DNA from: Olsenella sp. Marseille-P4559
GTDB lineage: Bacteria > Actinomycetota > Coriobacteriia > Coriobacteriales > Atopobiaceae
Direction: 5' to 3'
Assembly (NCBI RefSeq): GCF_900605015.1
Contig: NZ_LR027573.1
Span: 1,223,501 to 1,287,500, forward strand
DNA length: 64,000 nucleotides
The notes under the pieces were generated by a model that did not search any database, was not told where the DNA came from, and saw only the letters and a list, made by a program, of their open reading frames with translations. Position 1 is the first letter of the stretch; every line of letters starts with the position of its first letter. This document shows, in pieces, positions 41,661-52,670 of this stretch. Both the position numbers and the translations under genes were made by a program.

Positions 41661-44351
41661 ATGAGAATAGACAAGTGGGCCGTAACGGCCCAGGAGGCGC
41701 TGCAATCTGCCGTGGGCATTGCGACGGATGCCGAGGCGGGCCAGGTAGAGCCAATCCACCTGCTTAAGGCCCTGCTCAGCTCGGGCGAGCAGAACATTCG
41801 CGCCATCGTTGAGCGCGTGGGCGCAGACCCCGCATCCATCGAGGCACAGGTCGATCGCGCCATTGCCAACGCGCCCAAGGTGACGGGTGACAACTCGCAA
41901 ATGGGTGCCGGCACCAACTTTGTGCGCGTGGCAGACGCCGCTGAGAAGCTCGCCACCAAGATGGGCGACTCCTACGTGACAAGCGAGCACCTGCTTTGCG
42001 CGCTTGCAGATGACCGCTCTGAAGCGGGCGGCATCCTCAAGTCCGCTGGCGTCACGGGTAGGCGTGTGCAGGAGGCCTACGAGGCTCTGCGCGGAGACGA
42101 GCGCGTGACCAGCCAGGATTCCAAGCCGGAGTTCGAGGCCCTCTCCAAGTACGGCCGCAACATCACCGACCTTGCCCGCCAGGGAAAGCTCGACCCGGTC
42201 GTCGGGCGCGTGGAAGAGATTCGCCGCACCATTCAGGTGCTGAGCCGTCGCACCAAGAACAACCCCGTGCTTATCGGCGAGCCTGGCGTAGGCAAGACCG
42301 CTATCGTCGAGGGCCTGGCAGAGCGCATCGTCTCGGGTGACGTGCCCTCCACCATCCGCGACAAGGACGTCATCGAGCTCGACATGAGCGCGCTCGTCGC
42401 CGGCGCCAAGTACCGCGGCGAGTTTGAGGATCGTCTGAAGTCCGTGCTCAAGGAGGTCGAGAAGTCCGACGGCCGCATCATCCTCTTCATCGATGAGTTG
42501 CATACCATCGTGGGCGCAGGTGCCACTGAGGGCTCCATGGACGCCGGCAACATCCTGAAGCCGGCCCTTGCCCGTGGCGCACTACACGCCATTGGCGCCA
42601 CCACGCTTGACGAGTACCGCAAGTACATCGAGAAGGACCAGGCCCTTGCGCGCAGGTTCCAGCCGGTCATGGTGTCTGAGCCCAGCGTCGAGGAGACCAT
42701 CTCGATTCTGCGTGGCATCAAGGACAAGTACGAGCAGCACCACCGCGTGCGCATCACGGATGCCGCGCTTGTCTCGGCAGCCGACCTCTCGAACCGCTAC
42801 ATCTCCGACCGCTTCCTGCCTGACAAGGCCATCGACCTTGTGGACGAGGCGGCGAGCCGCCTGCGCATGGAACTCGATTCCATGCCGGCCGACATCGATG
42901 CCGTTGACCGCCAGCTCACGCAGATGCAGATCGAGGAGCAGGCCCTCATGAAGGAGGAGGACGAGGTCTCTCGCGAGCGCCTCAAGAAGTTGCGCGGCGA
43001 GATAGCCACCACCCGCGAGAAGCTCGATGGCATGAAGGCCGACTGGCAAAACGAAAAGCAGGCCATCGACCACGTCCAGGACCTCAAGTCCCAGATCGAG
43101 GACGCCAAGGGCGAGGTTGAGCGTGCCACGCGCGACGGAGACCTTGCCAGGGCCTCCGAGCTGCGCTACTCGACCATCCCCTCGCTCCAACGCCAGTATG
43201 ATGACGCGTCGAAGGCGCTTTCGGAGAGACAGGAGTCTGGCGGCATCTTGAAGGAGGAGGTCACGTCCGAAGAGATTGCCGACGTGGTTTCCGAGTGGAC
43301 GGGCGTGCCTGTGTCCAAGATGATGCAGGGCGAGATGGACAAGCTCAAGAACCTCGAGGTCGAACTCCACAAGCGTGTCGTGGGGCAGGATGAGGCCGTC
43401 TCTGCTGTGGCTGCCGCCGTGCGTCGCAGCCGAGCGGGTCTCTCCGACCCAAACAGGCCCATTGGCAGCTTCTTCTTCCTTGGTCCCACGGGCGTGGGCA
43501 AGACAGAGCTGGCCAAGGCGCTGGCCGAGTGCCTGTTCGATGACGATAAGGCGCTGGTGCGTATCGACATGTCTGAGTACATGGAGAAGTTCAGCGTCCA
43601 GCGTCTCATCGGCGCGCCCCCGGGATACGTTGGCTACGACGAGGGCGGCCAGCTTACCGAGGCCGTACGCAGGCACCCCTACAGCGTGATCCTGCTCGAC
43701 GAGATGGAGAAGGCGCACCCCGACGTCTTCAACATCCTGCTGCAGGTGCTTGATGACGGGCGCCTCACCGATGGACAGGGCCGAGTCGTGAGCTTCAAGA
43801 ACACGATCATCATCATGACGTCCAATGTCGGGTCCCAGTTCATCGCCGGGGCCAACGCTCAGAGCGACCCCGAGGAGGTCCAGCGCAAGGTCAATGACGC
43901 CCTGCGTCAGACCTTCAAGCCGGAGTTTCTCAACAGGATCGACGACGTGGTGGTCTTCCACGCGCTGGGTCTCTCCGACATCGAGAAGATTGTGGACATC
44001 CAGCTCAAGGACGTTCGTGAGCGCCTCGCACGCGAGCGCATCTCGCTCGAGCTTAGGCCGGCGGCCAAGCAGTCGCTCGCCCTTGACGGCCTGGACCCGG
44101 TCTACGGCGCGCGTCCGCTCAAGCGCCTCATCCAGCGTCAGGTAATCGACAACGTCGCCAACCTCATCATCGATGGCAAGGTGGGCGAGGGCGACACCGT
44201 CAAGGTGGACGTGGGCGACGACGGCAGGCTCTTCGCAGCCCGCGACGACGCGGCGAGCGAGAAGGGCCGTCACCGTGCCGCCGCGGCCGACGCCGGTGAC
44301 GGCGGGTCCTCCTCGGCAGACGAGCCCGTCGAACCCGACTCGGTAGAATAG
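41661..44351 (+). CDS. clpB: Disaggregase ClpB
   Basis: The 896-residue AAA+ protein has an N-terminal repeat domain, a first ATPase module ([15 protein letters not shown] Walker A), a long coiled-coil middle domain (about residues 400-530), and a second ATPase ([16 protein letters not shown] Walker [17 protein letters not shown] Walker B). It threads aggregated proteins together with DnaK. The acidic Ala-rich tail is extended. The ATG at 41661 follows GGGGGAG by 8 bases; a GTG at 41652 is possible. An HspR-type site precedes it. Confidence 0.95.
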   Translation: MRIDKWAVTAQEALQSAVGIATDAEAGQVEPIHLLKALLSSGEQNIRAIVERVGADPASIEAQVDRAIANAPKVTGDNSQMGAGTNFVRVADAAEKLATKMGDSYVTSEHLLCALADDRSEAGGILKSAGVTGRRVQEAYEALRGDERVTSQDSKPEFEALSKYGRNITDLARQGKLDPVVGRVEEIRRTIQVLSRRTKNNPVLIGEPGVGKTAIVEGLAERIVSGDVPSTIRDKDVIELDMSALVAGAKYRGEFEDRLKSVLKEVEKSDGRIILFIDELHTIVGAGATEGSMDAGNILKPALARGALHAIGATTLDEYRKYIEKDQALARRFQPVMVSEPSVEETISILRGIKDKYEQHHRVRITDAALVSAADLSNRYISDRFLPDKAIDLVDEAASRLRMELDSMPADIDAVDRQLTQMQIEEQALMKEEDEVSRERLKKLRGEIATTREKLDGMKADWQNEKQAIDHVQDLKSQIEDAKGEVERATRDGDLARASELRYSTIPSLQRQYDDASKALSERQESGGILKEEVTSEEIADVVSEWTGVPVSKMMQGEMDKLKNLEVELHKRVVGQDEAVSAVAAAVRRSRAGLSDPNRPIGSFFFLGPTGVGKTELAKALAECLFDDDKALVRIDMSEYMEKFSVQRLIGAPPGYVGYDEGGQLTEAVRRHPYSVILLDEMEKAHPDVFNILLQVLDDGRLTDGQGRVVSFKNTIIIMTSNVGSQFIAGANAQSDPEEVQRKVNDALRQTFKPEFLNRIDDVVVFHALGLSDIEKIVDIQLKDVRERLARERISLELRPAAKQSLALDGLDPVYGARPLKRLIQRQVIDNVANLIIDGKVGEGDTVKVDVGDDGRLFAARDDAASEKGRHRAAAADAGDGGSSSADEPVEPDSVE

Positions 44352-44370
44352 GACGAGCGACGCTTTCATT

Positions 44371-44403
44371 GCGGCCTCGGAGCCTGTGCTCCGGGGCCGC
44401 TTT
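44371..44403 (+). terminator. Rho-independent terminator after clpB
   Basis: GCGGCCTCGGAGC at 44371-44383 pairs with GCTCCGGGGCCGC at 44388-44400, with one mismatch, followed by TTTG. Confidence 0.75.
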
Positions 44404-44446
44404 GCCGCTCGGGCTTCTCGGCGGTGCGGGCTGGCAGATAGCTGTG

Positions 44447-44536
44447 GTTGTGCGTACGCACGAGGGAATTTTCTGGCATGCGGGGCGGTTTCGGAATGGT
44501 TGTGGGCGAGAAGTCACCCTTGTGCGTACGCACACC
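44447..44536. repeat. GTGCGTACGCAC inverted pair, unit 1 (family D)
   Basis: Perfect palindromes GTGCGTACGCAC at 44450-44461 and 44522-44533 are 72 bp apart (start to start), each preceded by TT on one side. The arms lie at the ends of a 90-bp segment with a GC-rich interior. It sits between clpB's terminator and the PASTA gene. Confidence 0.85.
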
Positions 44537-44602
44537 GGAGGATTTATGACAGAGCTCCAACATTTTCCCAGTTGGCTGAGAGGGTCATGTCAACGAGTGG
44601 GG

Positions 44603-44692
44603 GTTGTGCGTACGCACGATGCGGATTTGTCGACAAGCATGGGTCCAGGGGGATCGAACTGTCAGAAAACCGCCCCTGTGCGTACGCACAAC
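44603..44692. repeat. GTGCGTACGCAC inverted pair, unit 2 (family D)
   Basis: Palindromes at 44606-44617 and 44678-44689, again exactly 72 bp apart. GTTGTGCGTACGCAC stands at the left end and its inverse at the right end. The interior is unrelated to that of unit 1. Confidence 0.85.
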
Positions 44693-44794
44693 AGCTCATC
44701 GCTGCCGCATGGGTTTCCGTGACGCAGATTTCTCTGTTGGGGCACAATGGGAGGTACTGGCAGAGTGCCTTCGGTGGTCCGGGGAGGTTGCGAC

Positions 44795-46381
44795 ATGGAC
44801 GATCCAGAGCTTCACGGCAACGTCACGCATGCGGAGCAGGACGACCCGGATGCCACGGTGCTGGCTGACTCGGACGCAACGCAGCTCGCTGGCACCGCCG
44901 CCCAAGATGACGCCGCGAGCGTCACCCTAGACGTCGCCCAAGACGAGACGCCCACCATTGTCGTTCCCCATGCCGTCTCGGCCGGGCAGGAGGGCCCCGA
45001 CGGCATCGACGCGATGGATGACCCCTACGCACCCATCAACGATGCCGACTTTACGCGGGTGACCCCCTACGCACCCGTGGCTATAGATTCCCCGGTCACC
45101 GCAGACGGCAAGCATCGCAGCCGCGTGCGGCCCTTGGCCGTGATCATCGTGGCGGTTGCACTTCTCGCCGCCGCTGCTTTCGTGGTGAAGTACACCTACG
45201 AGAACGAGTACTGGGGCGGCAAGACCGTGCCTGACGTCGTGGGTAAGTCCGAGACCGAGGCGCGCTCGACCCTCTCGCCGCTTGGCTTTAACATAACCGT
45301 CAACGAGGCCCTCTCCGACGACAACGTGGGCAAGGTCATCTCGATGGACCCCGCCGCGGGTACGCGCACGGGCGAAGACCTCTCGGTGACCATCACCGTG
45401 GCAGTGGCTCGCACGGTTCCCTCTGTCGTGGGACAAAGCCTGGAGGACGCAAGGGGGGCCCTGCTCAACGAAGGTGCCGAGAACATCACCCTTGCCTATC
45501 AGAACTCAAACCAGCCCGAGGGGACGGTACTCTCGGTGAGCCCCGACGAGGGCCAGAAGTTTGTCTCGACGGACCAGATTACGCTCACGCTAGCCCAGCC
45601 CTTCAAGGTGCCTGACGTGACGGGCGTGAGTCTCTCCGACGCCGAGAGTGCCATCAAGGCTGCGGGCCTTACGTATTCCGTCTCGTATACAGCCAAGACG
45701 GGCGAGGAGAACGTTGTGCTCTCCACCTCGCCCGATGCGGGCACCGAGGTGTCCGAGGGTTCCACGGTCACGCTCTATGTGCCGACGCCCAAGCTGACCG
45801 ACGCCTACCATGTCGCCGAGTACTTCAACATCAAGCCGGCAGACCTCGATGCATATCTCGCCAAGCAGGGCTATTCCGTCTCGTCTACCGGGTCGTTCTC
45901 GAACGGCGATGCATACGCGGTCTACACCAACGGCTCGGCAACCGTCACCATCACCGACTCGCCTGAGTCTTCCGATGCCGCCGGAGCGGGCGCGGGTACG
46001 AACGCGCTTGCCGCCGGCAAACCCGTGGGCGGAGTGCGCCTCCAAGCGGCGGCCTCTGCGGTCTCCTCGGGCGCCAGCATCAGCGTAAGCGGTCTCTCGG
46101 CTGTGATGGACGCCTGTGGCATCACCAATCTCGTCTCCTCCTGCACCTCGGATACGGCGCAGACCTCGCGCAGCATCGACAAGGCCGGGCTCTCGTTCAT
46201 ATGCGGCTACGGCGAGCAGGACGGCTACGTATGGACTGTGCTCATAGGGAGTCCCAACGGCTCGACAGCCCACGTGGTCGTGACCATCGCGCCCAAGAGC
46301 CACTACGACGGTATAGACCTAAGCAAATACGGTAACGACCTCGCGAGCTACGTTGCCCTTACCAGCTACTACGGGAAGTGA
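44795..46381 (+). CDS. PASTA-domain membrane protein
   Basis: The 528-residue protein has an acidic cytoplasmic N-terminus, a membrane segment (VRPLAVIIVAVALLAAAAFV, about residues 112-134), and three PASTA domains of about 65 residues from about residue 143: VPDVVGKSETEARS, VPSVVGQSLEDARG and VPDVTGVSLSDAESA. A C-terminal domain of about 180 residues follows. PASTA domains bind peptidoglycan fragments and usually belong to StkP/PknB kinases, but no kinase domain is attached here. It may be a cell-wall sensor or scaffold. The ATG at 44795 follows GGGGAGG by 7 bases. Confidence 0.9.
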   Translation: MDDPELHGNVTHAEQDDPDATVLADSDATQLAGTAAQDDAASVTLDVAQDETPTIVVPHAVSAGQEGPDGIDAMDDPYAPINDADFTRVTPYAPVAIDSPVTADGKHRSRVRPLAVIIVAVALLAAAAFVVKYTYENEYWGGKTVPDVVGKSETEARSTLSPLGFNITVNEALSDDNVGKVISMDPAAGTRTGEDLSVTITVAVARTVPSVVGQSLEDARGALLNEGAENITLAYQNSNQPEGTVLSVSPDEGQKFVSTDQITLTLAQPFKVPDVTGVSLSDAESAIKAAGLTYSVSYTAKTGEENVVLSTSPDAGTEVSEGSTVTLYVPTPKLTDAYHVAEYFNIKPADLDAYLAKQGYSVSSTGSFSNGDAYAVYTNGSATVTITDSPESSDAAGAGAGTNALAAGKPVGGVRLQAAASAVSSGASISVSGLSAVMDACGITNLVSSCTSDTAQTSRSIDKAGLSFICGYGEQDGYVWTVLIGSPNGSTAHVVVTIAPKSHYDGIDLSKYGNDLASYVALTSYYGK

Positions 46382-46386
46382 CACAC

Positions 46387-46596
46387 ATGGCCGACAAGAA
46401 CGCTGCGGCAAGGCCCATTGCGCCGCCGGCTCCAAAGCCCATCTCGGCGCCTACGACAAAGTGCGCGCCCGGGAAGATCCACTCCGCTGATGGGCCCTTC
46501 ATGCGTGCGGAAAATGAGGACGATGACGGATACGACCCGTACTCGGACCGCCGTCCCTGCCCCAAGCCACTCTTCGAGCGCGACCCGTGGGACTAG
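46387..46596 (+). CDS. Small Pro-rich protein, unknown function
   Basis: This 69-residue ORF begins 6 bp after the PASTA gene with GGGAAG upstream. It is hydrophilic and Pro/Asp-rich (APPAPKPISAPT, EDDDGYDPYSDRRP), without membrane segments or recognised motifs. Position suggests co-expression with the PASTA protein. Codon use is like the neighbours, which supports it as real. Confidence 0.6.
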   Translation: MADKNAAARPIAPPAPKPISAPTTKCAPGKIHSADGPFMRAENEDDDGYDPYSDRRPCPKPLFERDPWD

Positions 46597-46649
46597 GCCC
46601 GCGGCTCCTGGACCGCATGCACGACGCGAAAACCAGAGCCAGTGGAGGC

Positions 46650-47225
46650 CTAGCCCGTCGCACCCCAGTTGACCTGCATGTACTGCCACACGAAGAACAC
46701 GATTACGCACAGCACCACAATCACGGCGACAAGGGCAACCACCGAGCGGATGTGCATCTTGCGTTCGCGTGAGGCGAAGATGTCACGACGGCCCTTGGGA
46801 ATCTCGAGATACTGGCCATAGTGGAGGTCGCGGCGCAGCTGCGGCATCTCGGAGCGCGACTTGCGATAGGAGCGTCCCGAGAACATGGACCCCCTGTTGG
46901 CGTAGTCGGAGTCGTGTGTGAAACCGTCGAAGCCGTCGCTGCTCTCTTGGTTGTCATAGTCGTTGATGGGCGCAACGGTCTTGTGTGGCGTACGTGTGCG
47001 TATGTAGCGCTGCGGCCTAGGTGTTGGCTGCTGCGGCTCGGGTGCGCCGTCGAGACCAGTGGCAGGGGAGTTCTCGCCAGAGTAGTTTGCCATGGACGTC
47101 TCGTCAGGTGATGCCGCCTGCGGCTCCTGTGCGTCCTCCGGCATGGGAAAGTGCGATCCCCCAGGCGCTACCTGCGGGTTAGGAGAAACGCTGCCTGAAT
47201 TGCCCGGGTCGTTGTAATTGCTCAT
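46650..47225 (-). CDS. Tail-anchored membrane protein, unknown function
   Basis: The 191-residue protein is mostly polar and disordered (Pro, Gln, Asn, Ser-rich), with a basic juxtamembrane stretch (RRDIFASRERKMHIR) and a single C-terminal membrane segment (VVALVAVIVVLCVIVFFVW). It is not recognised. Its start is divergent from the hsp20 gene. Such architecture fits a cytoplasmic-tail envelope protein or a division accessory protein, but nothing specific supports this. Confidence 0.72.
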   Translation of the reverse strand: MSNYNDPGNSGSVSPNPQVAPGGSHFPMPEDAQEPQAASPDETSMANYSGENSPATGLDGAPEPQQPTPRPQRYIRTRTPHKTVAPINDYDNQESSDGFDGFTHDSDYANRGSMFSGRSYRKSRSEMPQLRRDLHYGQYLEIPKGRRDIFASRERKMHIRSVVALVAVIVVLCVIVFFVWQYMQVNWGATG

Positions 47226-47338
47226 GTGTTCGTGCCTCCGGTTGCGGTTTGCACGGCAGTTCCACCATCATAGAGCACATAGGGCCGTGTGCTGCCTGCG
47301 AACATGCCATTGTGGCGATGACGTGCGTAAACTCAAAA

Positions 47339-47359
47339 TCTAAGTCAAACAGACTAAGA
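47339..47359. promoter_or_regulatory. HspR (HAIR-like) operator before hsp20
   Basis: TCTAAGT-N7-ACTAAGA, one mismatch from a perfect palindrome. A further half-site ACTTAGA lies at 47368-47374. It is about 120 bp before the hsp20 start. Confidence 0.65.
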
Positions 47360-47464
47360 AAATCTTTACTTAGACGTTTAATAAATCGAATGTCGGGAAT
47401 ATATATCACCGAATATCAAGGGCATCCGGAGAAGGTGCTCACACGACAAGGGGAGTTGATGGTC

Positions 47465-47890
47465 ATGGCAGGCATGGTTCCGTATGACAGGTACGCAAGG
47501 GCGCTGAGCAGCTGGCCGTTCGGCAGCTTTGACGACTTCTTTGCGCCGCTGGCAGCCATTGATGGCAACGCAGCCTTCAAGATGGACGTCGAGGACGCGG
47601 GCGATTGCTATGTGGTCTCGGCAGAGCTTCCAGGCGTCAAGAAGGACCAGGTGGACGTCGAGCTTAATGAGGGCAGGCTTTCCATCAGCGTCGATAAGAA
47701 GGACTCCGATGAGGAGAAGGGCAAGAACTACCTCCACAAGGAGAGCTTGGAGTGGAGCGCAACGCGTGGCGTGTACCTGAAGGACGCTGCCACCGCCGGC
47801 CTTACCGCAAAGCTCGAGGACGGTGTTCTTACGGTGAGCGTTCCCAAGCAGGCCGAGAAGGCAAACGTCACCAAGATTAGCATTGACTAG
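47465..47890 (+). CDS. Small heat-shock protein (Hsp20/alpha-crystallin)
   Basis: The 141-residue protein has an alpha-crystallin domain: FKMDVEDAGDCYVVSAELPGVKKDQVDVEL at the start and LKDAATAGLTAKLEDGVLTVSVPK at the end. The A-x-x-x-n-G-V-L motif (AKLEDGVLTVSVPK) is intact. It binds unfolding proteins and passes them to DnaK/ClpB. AAGGGGAG lies 9 bases before the ATG at 47465; an ATG at 47459 is possible. HspR-like half-sites lie upstream, linking it to the heat-shock regulon. Confidence 0.92.
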   Translation: MAGMVPYDRYARALSSWPFGSFDDFFAPLAAIDGNAAFKMDVEDAGDCYVVSAELPGVKKDQVDVELNEGRLSISVDKKDSDEEKGKNYLHKESLEWSATRGVYLKDAATAGLTAKLEDGVLTVSVPKQAEKANVTKISID

Positions 47891-47925
47891 CCGCTTGACG
47901 TCTCAAGCCGAGGAAGCAAGAAACG

Positions 47926-47957
47926 GTGGCACCCGTCGCATCTGCGGCGGGTGCCAC
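47926..47957. terminator. Hairpin after hsp20
   Basis: GTGGCACCCGTCGC at 47926-47939 pairs with GCGGCGGGTGCCAC at 47944-47957, one mismatch. No T-run follows; it lies between convergent genes. Confidence 0.5.
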
Positions 47958-47997
47958 GCTGTGTATGGGGCCTCCTCGGCGACACCTCACCTCGCCG

Positions 47998-50879
47998 CTA
48001 AATTGCCTCGGCACGCAGCGCCTCAACGATGTTCAGCGCATGGCTGCGTCGCAGCGCGTAGGCCACCGACACCGCAAGCACTCCGACCACCCCCGCGCAC
48101 GCTGCAGCGACGTGGCCCCATGGCAGCACAAACGGGAGGCCCTCGGCCATGCGCGTGAAGAACATCCAAAAGGCCCAGACAACGCCAGTTGAGACGATGA
48201 GCCCCATTGCAAGGCCGCGGGCGGCATAGCTCGCGCACTCGGCGACCAGCATGCGACGGAAGTCCCTGGGCCCCATCCCCACGCTCTCGAGCACTGCGAA
48301 CTCCTTGGTGCGCAGGATGATGCTTGTCGAGAGCGTGTTGAAGACGTTGGCAATGGCAATGAGCAGGCAGATGACTGAGAAGATCGTCACAAGCAGCTGG
48401 AAGAGGCCGAGAACCGATTTCGAGTATTCCCGTTCGAGAACGTTGTTGGCAACGTTCGCGGTGGCCGTGGTGCCGGCAACGGCATCGGCCGCGTCCGTGA
48501 GAGCGGTGCTGGTGTCGTAGGGATCTGCGCCCTCGTTGAGCGTGAAGGGCACGGTCACCATGTCTGCCAGGAGGATGTCGGGGTTGGCTTCCAGCGCGGA
48601 GCGGGGCATTACGAGGGAGAGGCTCGTGCCCATCATGGTGGCGACATCCGCAAGCGCGTCTGGGGTGGAGTCAAGCGAGCCAATCACGTTGAGCGAGGCG
48701 CTTCTCGTCACGGCCTTGTCGAGGGGCACGGTCTTGAGGGCAGAGCTCGTACCAGTTGCAGAGCCGCTGTCCCAGTATGTGGCGACGGTCGTGCCGTCTG
48801 AGGATAGGGCAAGCGAGGTCGCATCGCCGTTGACTTCCTGCAGCGCGTATGCGGTACCGGTTGAGGGGTGGTCAAAGGGAGCCAGCGTCTTCACGCCCCC
48901 GGCCGCACCCTGCATGAGGGACACGTTGAGCGCAAGGGCGGAGATCCCGTCTCCTCCGCCAGTCCCTGCACTAGACGCGCCGGCCCGTTCGCAGAGCGCC
49001 TCCCACGTTGCGTCATCGACAAACGCAGCCTGCAGCATGCCCGCATAGGCCCCGTCGGCGTTTGTGGAAGTCTGGTTGGGGTCGTACCAGGCAAGCATCT
49101 CTCGCCCTTGCGCTGAGATCGAGCCTGGTGCCAGCGATGCCTCGACGGTGCCCGTGATGATGGGCGTGCCCCCCGTGAGGCCGTCAACGGCGCCCGTGAG
49201 CGTCTGCGTCCGATCCGCCAGGGAAAGCGTGGCCCCAGTCCCTAGGCCTTTGGTCTGGTTGTGGGTGAGGCGCACTGTCATGTCGGCCCCGTTTATGGCG
49301 CCCGTGCTCCCGCCCAGCAAGACCGCGCGCTCCATGTAGAGCGAGATGGTGCCCGCCAGGACCACGAGGATAATCGAGAGGGCCAGCGACATGACTACGG
49401 TGCGTCCACGCGAACTGGTCCTCGTGAGGTTGCGGCTGGCGAGAAGCCCTGGCACTCCCGCGATGCGTTCCAGGAATGGGCTCTTGGCGCGCGTGCCAGA
49501 GTCAATCTGGTGCCACATCTTGCGCTGGGCCCTGGGCGAGAGGCGCACGTCCCGTTGCTGCCGAATGGCGTCGATGGCAGAGACCCTGCTTGCTCGCCAT
49601 GACGGCGTCCAGGCGCTTATCAGCACCACAGCAAAGGAGAGAGCGACGATGATGGACACTACCAGGGGACTCACCACCAGCGGGATGCCCTGCGCGGTGC
49701 TCGAGAGGGTGCCCCTAAGCATGGCGTCGAACGCCTGCGCGGACACCCTCAGCATGGCCGCGACGCCAGCGAGCCCGCACGCCACGCCCAGGGGTATGCC
49801 CGCAAGGCCAATGATGGCCGCCTCCAGGAGCACGGTGTGCCTGAGCTGCCGCCTCGAGGCGCCCAGCGACGACAGCAGACCGAACTGCCTGGTGCGCTCC
49901 GCCACCGAGATGGAGAACGAGTTGCCAATCATAGATACGGCCGCCACGACCACCACGAAGCCGACGACAGCTACCATGCCATAGAGGCTCTGGAGCGCGG
50001 AGTTGTCCTCGTTGCCAAGGCCCTGGAACGTGAGAAGGCTGCCATGGAGCCAGTAGGACTCTTCGCCAAAGATGCTCGCGGCCCAGTCCTTAAGTGATTC
50101 TCTCGTCGTAAAGCCGCTGGTGGAGAGCCAGATTCGCGTCTCGAGCGGCGCGATAACGTCCGAGGTCGAGACAATGGCCGCAGCCGAGGTGTCCAAGGTG
50201 GCGCTGAAGTCGTTTCTCAGGTAGTTCTGGGGCACATAGAAGCCCACCACGGTGAACGTGCGCGTGCCGCTGGCGGTGCCCACCATGGGGTCGGTGCCCT
50301 CCTCCACCGATCCGCTGAGGTCAGCCCCCACGGGCAGCGAGATGGTGGTGCCCAGGTCGATGGGCACGTCGCTTTTGGCCTGCGTCGCGGCGTTGCTCGT
50401 GGCGCCCAGGGTCACGCCGGCAAACGACACGGGCAGCATGACCTCGCCCGCGCCCTGCGGCTCTCGGCCGGCTCGAACGGTGGGCATCACCGTCAGGGCG
50501 CGCGCCTGGCCTTCCGTGCCGCGCAGCGCCGTGGGCATGCCCAGCACCACAAGTATCGAGTCGTCCGCGTCGCCCACGTTGTAGCTGGCATAGCCCGCCA
50601 CCTGGGCGGACATCGCAGCCGACACGTGGGGGTCCTCGGCCAGGGCGTCGAGGGTGCCCTGCGTGTCCTGCTGCGCATCTGTCAGCGTGTCGTAGACCTG
50701 CCAGGAGCCCTCGGTCTGGGCCGTGCGCTGCGTCAGCGCCGCGGCCACGCTGGTGGCGGTGGCAATGACGCCGGTCAGAAGCGCCGTCGAGAGCATCACG
50801 CCCACAATGGTCACGATGGTGCGCGTACGGTTGCGCTCCAGGGAGCGCAACGTAAAGCTGGTGAATACTCCCATGGTCA

Positions 50880-50883
<4 letters not shown>
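47998..50883 (-). CDS. FtsX-like ABC transporter permease
   Basis: The 961-residue protein has an N-terminal membrane segment (TRTIVTIVGVMLSTALLTGV), an extracytoplasmic domain, then two FtsX-type blocks of three segments each (about residues 300-440 and 830-950). It is the MacB/BceB-like large permease type. With the ATPase just upstream and the two-component system behind it, it probably forms an exporter for antimicrobial peptides or lipids (inference). The ATG at 50883 overlaps the ATPase stop, so translation is coupled. Confidence 0.9.
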
Positions 50884-51560
<677 letters not shown>

Positions 51561-51634
51561 GGTGCTCCTCTCTGTCGGCCGATCCTCCCTCTATGGTGCG
51601 AGAGCGCGCCCACGCGGCTGTGACGCACACGTGA

Positions 51635-52666
51635 CTAAACCGTCACTTTAAAGAAGACGAGGTCGAAGCGTGCGCCTCCACGGAGGCTCGCGTTTGATGC
51701 CGCGACCTGGCCGCCCTGTGCCACCACGAGGGCCCGTGTGAGCGAGAGGCCTATCCCCACGCCCGCGGGGTTGGCGGCGTCCTCGCCGGGTCGAGCCACG
51801 CCGCCCGAGCCGTGGTAGAAGCGATCGAACACGTGGGACAGGTCCTTCTCGGCAATGCCTGGGCCCGTGTCTTCTACGCGAATGCGGCAGGCAATGGCAT
51901 CCTCGCTGGCTGTCACGCGCACCATGCCGCCTGCAGGCGTGTGCTCCACGCAGTTCTTGAGCACATTGGCAAGGGCCTCGCGTGTCCACGTGGCATCACC
52001 CATGAACGAGCAGCCCGGCTCTACGTTCGACTCAAACGTCACGCCTGCGAGGTCTGCGGTTACGGCGAGTGGCGCCTCAGCTGCCTCGACCAGCTGCGCC
52101 ACGTCCACGCGATGGCGTTCGAGCCGCACCGCGCCCGCGTCGAGACGCGCGAGCTTGAGCAGGGACGAGACAAGCCACTGCAGCTGCTCCAACATGCGCC
52201 CACAGTCGCGCACCCGGCTCGCGCCCTCCGGCGTGGGCGCCTCCTTGCGCATGAGCTCGAGTTCGATGCCCAGTGACGTGAGCGGTGTGCGGAGCTGGTG
52301 CGATATGTCCGCAAGGGCATCGGCCAGGGCGCGCTTCTCGGCCTCAAGCTCTTCGTTTGCCATGACGAGGCGCGTGACGGTCTTGTCGAGCTGGCTGGCG
52401 AGAATGGCAAGCTCACCTTCGCTCATGCCCTTGAAGTCGATGTTGCGCTCGCCGGAGAGTGCGCGGTCGAGAAGTGTCGAGAGCTGCGCTATGCGGCGGA
52501 GCCTTCGTGCGGTTGTGGCCGAGAAGAGCGCTAGGAGCACGACGCCGCAGAGCGCCACCCACGCCGCTGCCACTGGACCTGCCGCGAGCGCCGCCGCGAT
52601 AGTGCAAATGGCTGTTGTTGCGGCGCCAATGCCCGCCAGTCCCCAGAAATCGCGGTCACGTGGCAT
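51635..52666 (-). CDS. Sensor histidine kinase
   Basis: The 343-residue protein has two membrane segments close together in the first 50 residues (AGIGAATTAICTIAAALAAG and VAAAWVALCGVVLLALFSA), so the sensor loop is very short. A HAMP-like linker, the H-box ISHQLRTPLTSL (His123) and the catalytic ATP-binding domain (NVLKNCVEHTPAG, DTGPGIAEKDLSHVFDRF, GVGIGLSLTRALV) follow. A small sensor loop is typical of intramembrane-sensing kinases such as BceS that rely on an ABC permease for signal input. The permease is adjacent. Confidence 0.92.
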   Translation of the reverse strand: MPRDRDFWGLAGIGAATTAICTIAAALAAGPVAAAWVALCGVVLLALFSATTARRLRRIAQLSTLLDRALSGERNIDFKGMSEGELAILASQLDKTVTRLVMANEELEAEKRALADALADISHQLRTPLTSLGIELELMRKEAPTPEGASRVRDCGRMLEQLQWLVSSLLKLARLDAGAVRLERHRVDVAQLVEAAEAPLAVTADLAGVTFESNVEPGCSFMGDATWTREALANVLKNCVEHTPAGGMVRVTASEDAIACRIRVEDTGPGIAEKDLSHVFDRFYHGSGGVARPGEDAANPAGVGIGLSLTRALVVAQGGQVAASNASLRGGARFDLVFFKVTV

Positions 52667-52670
52667 GGCG

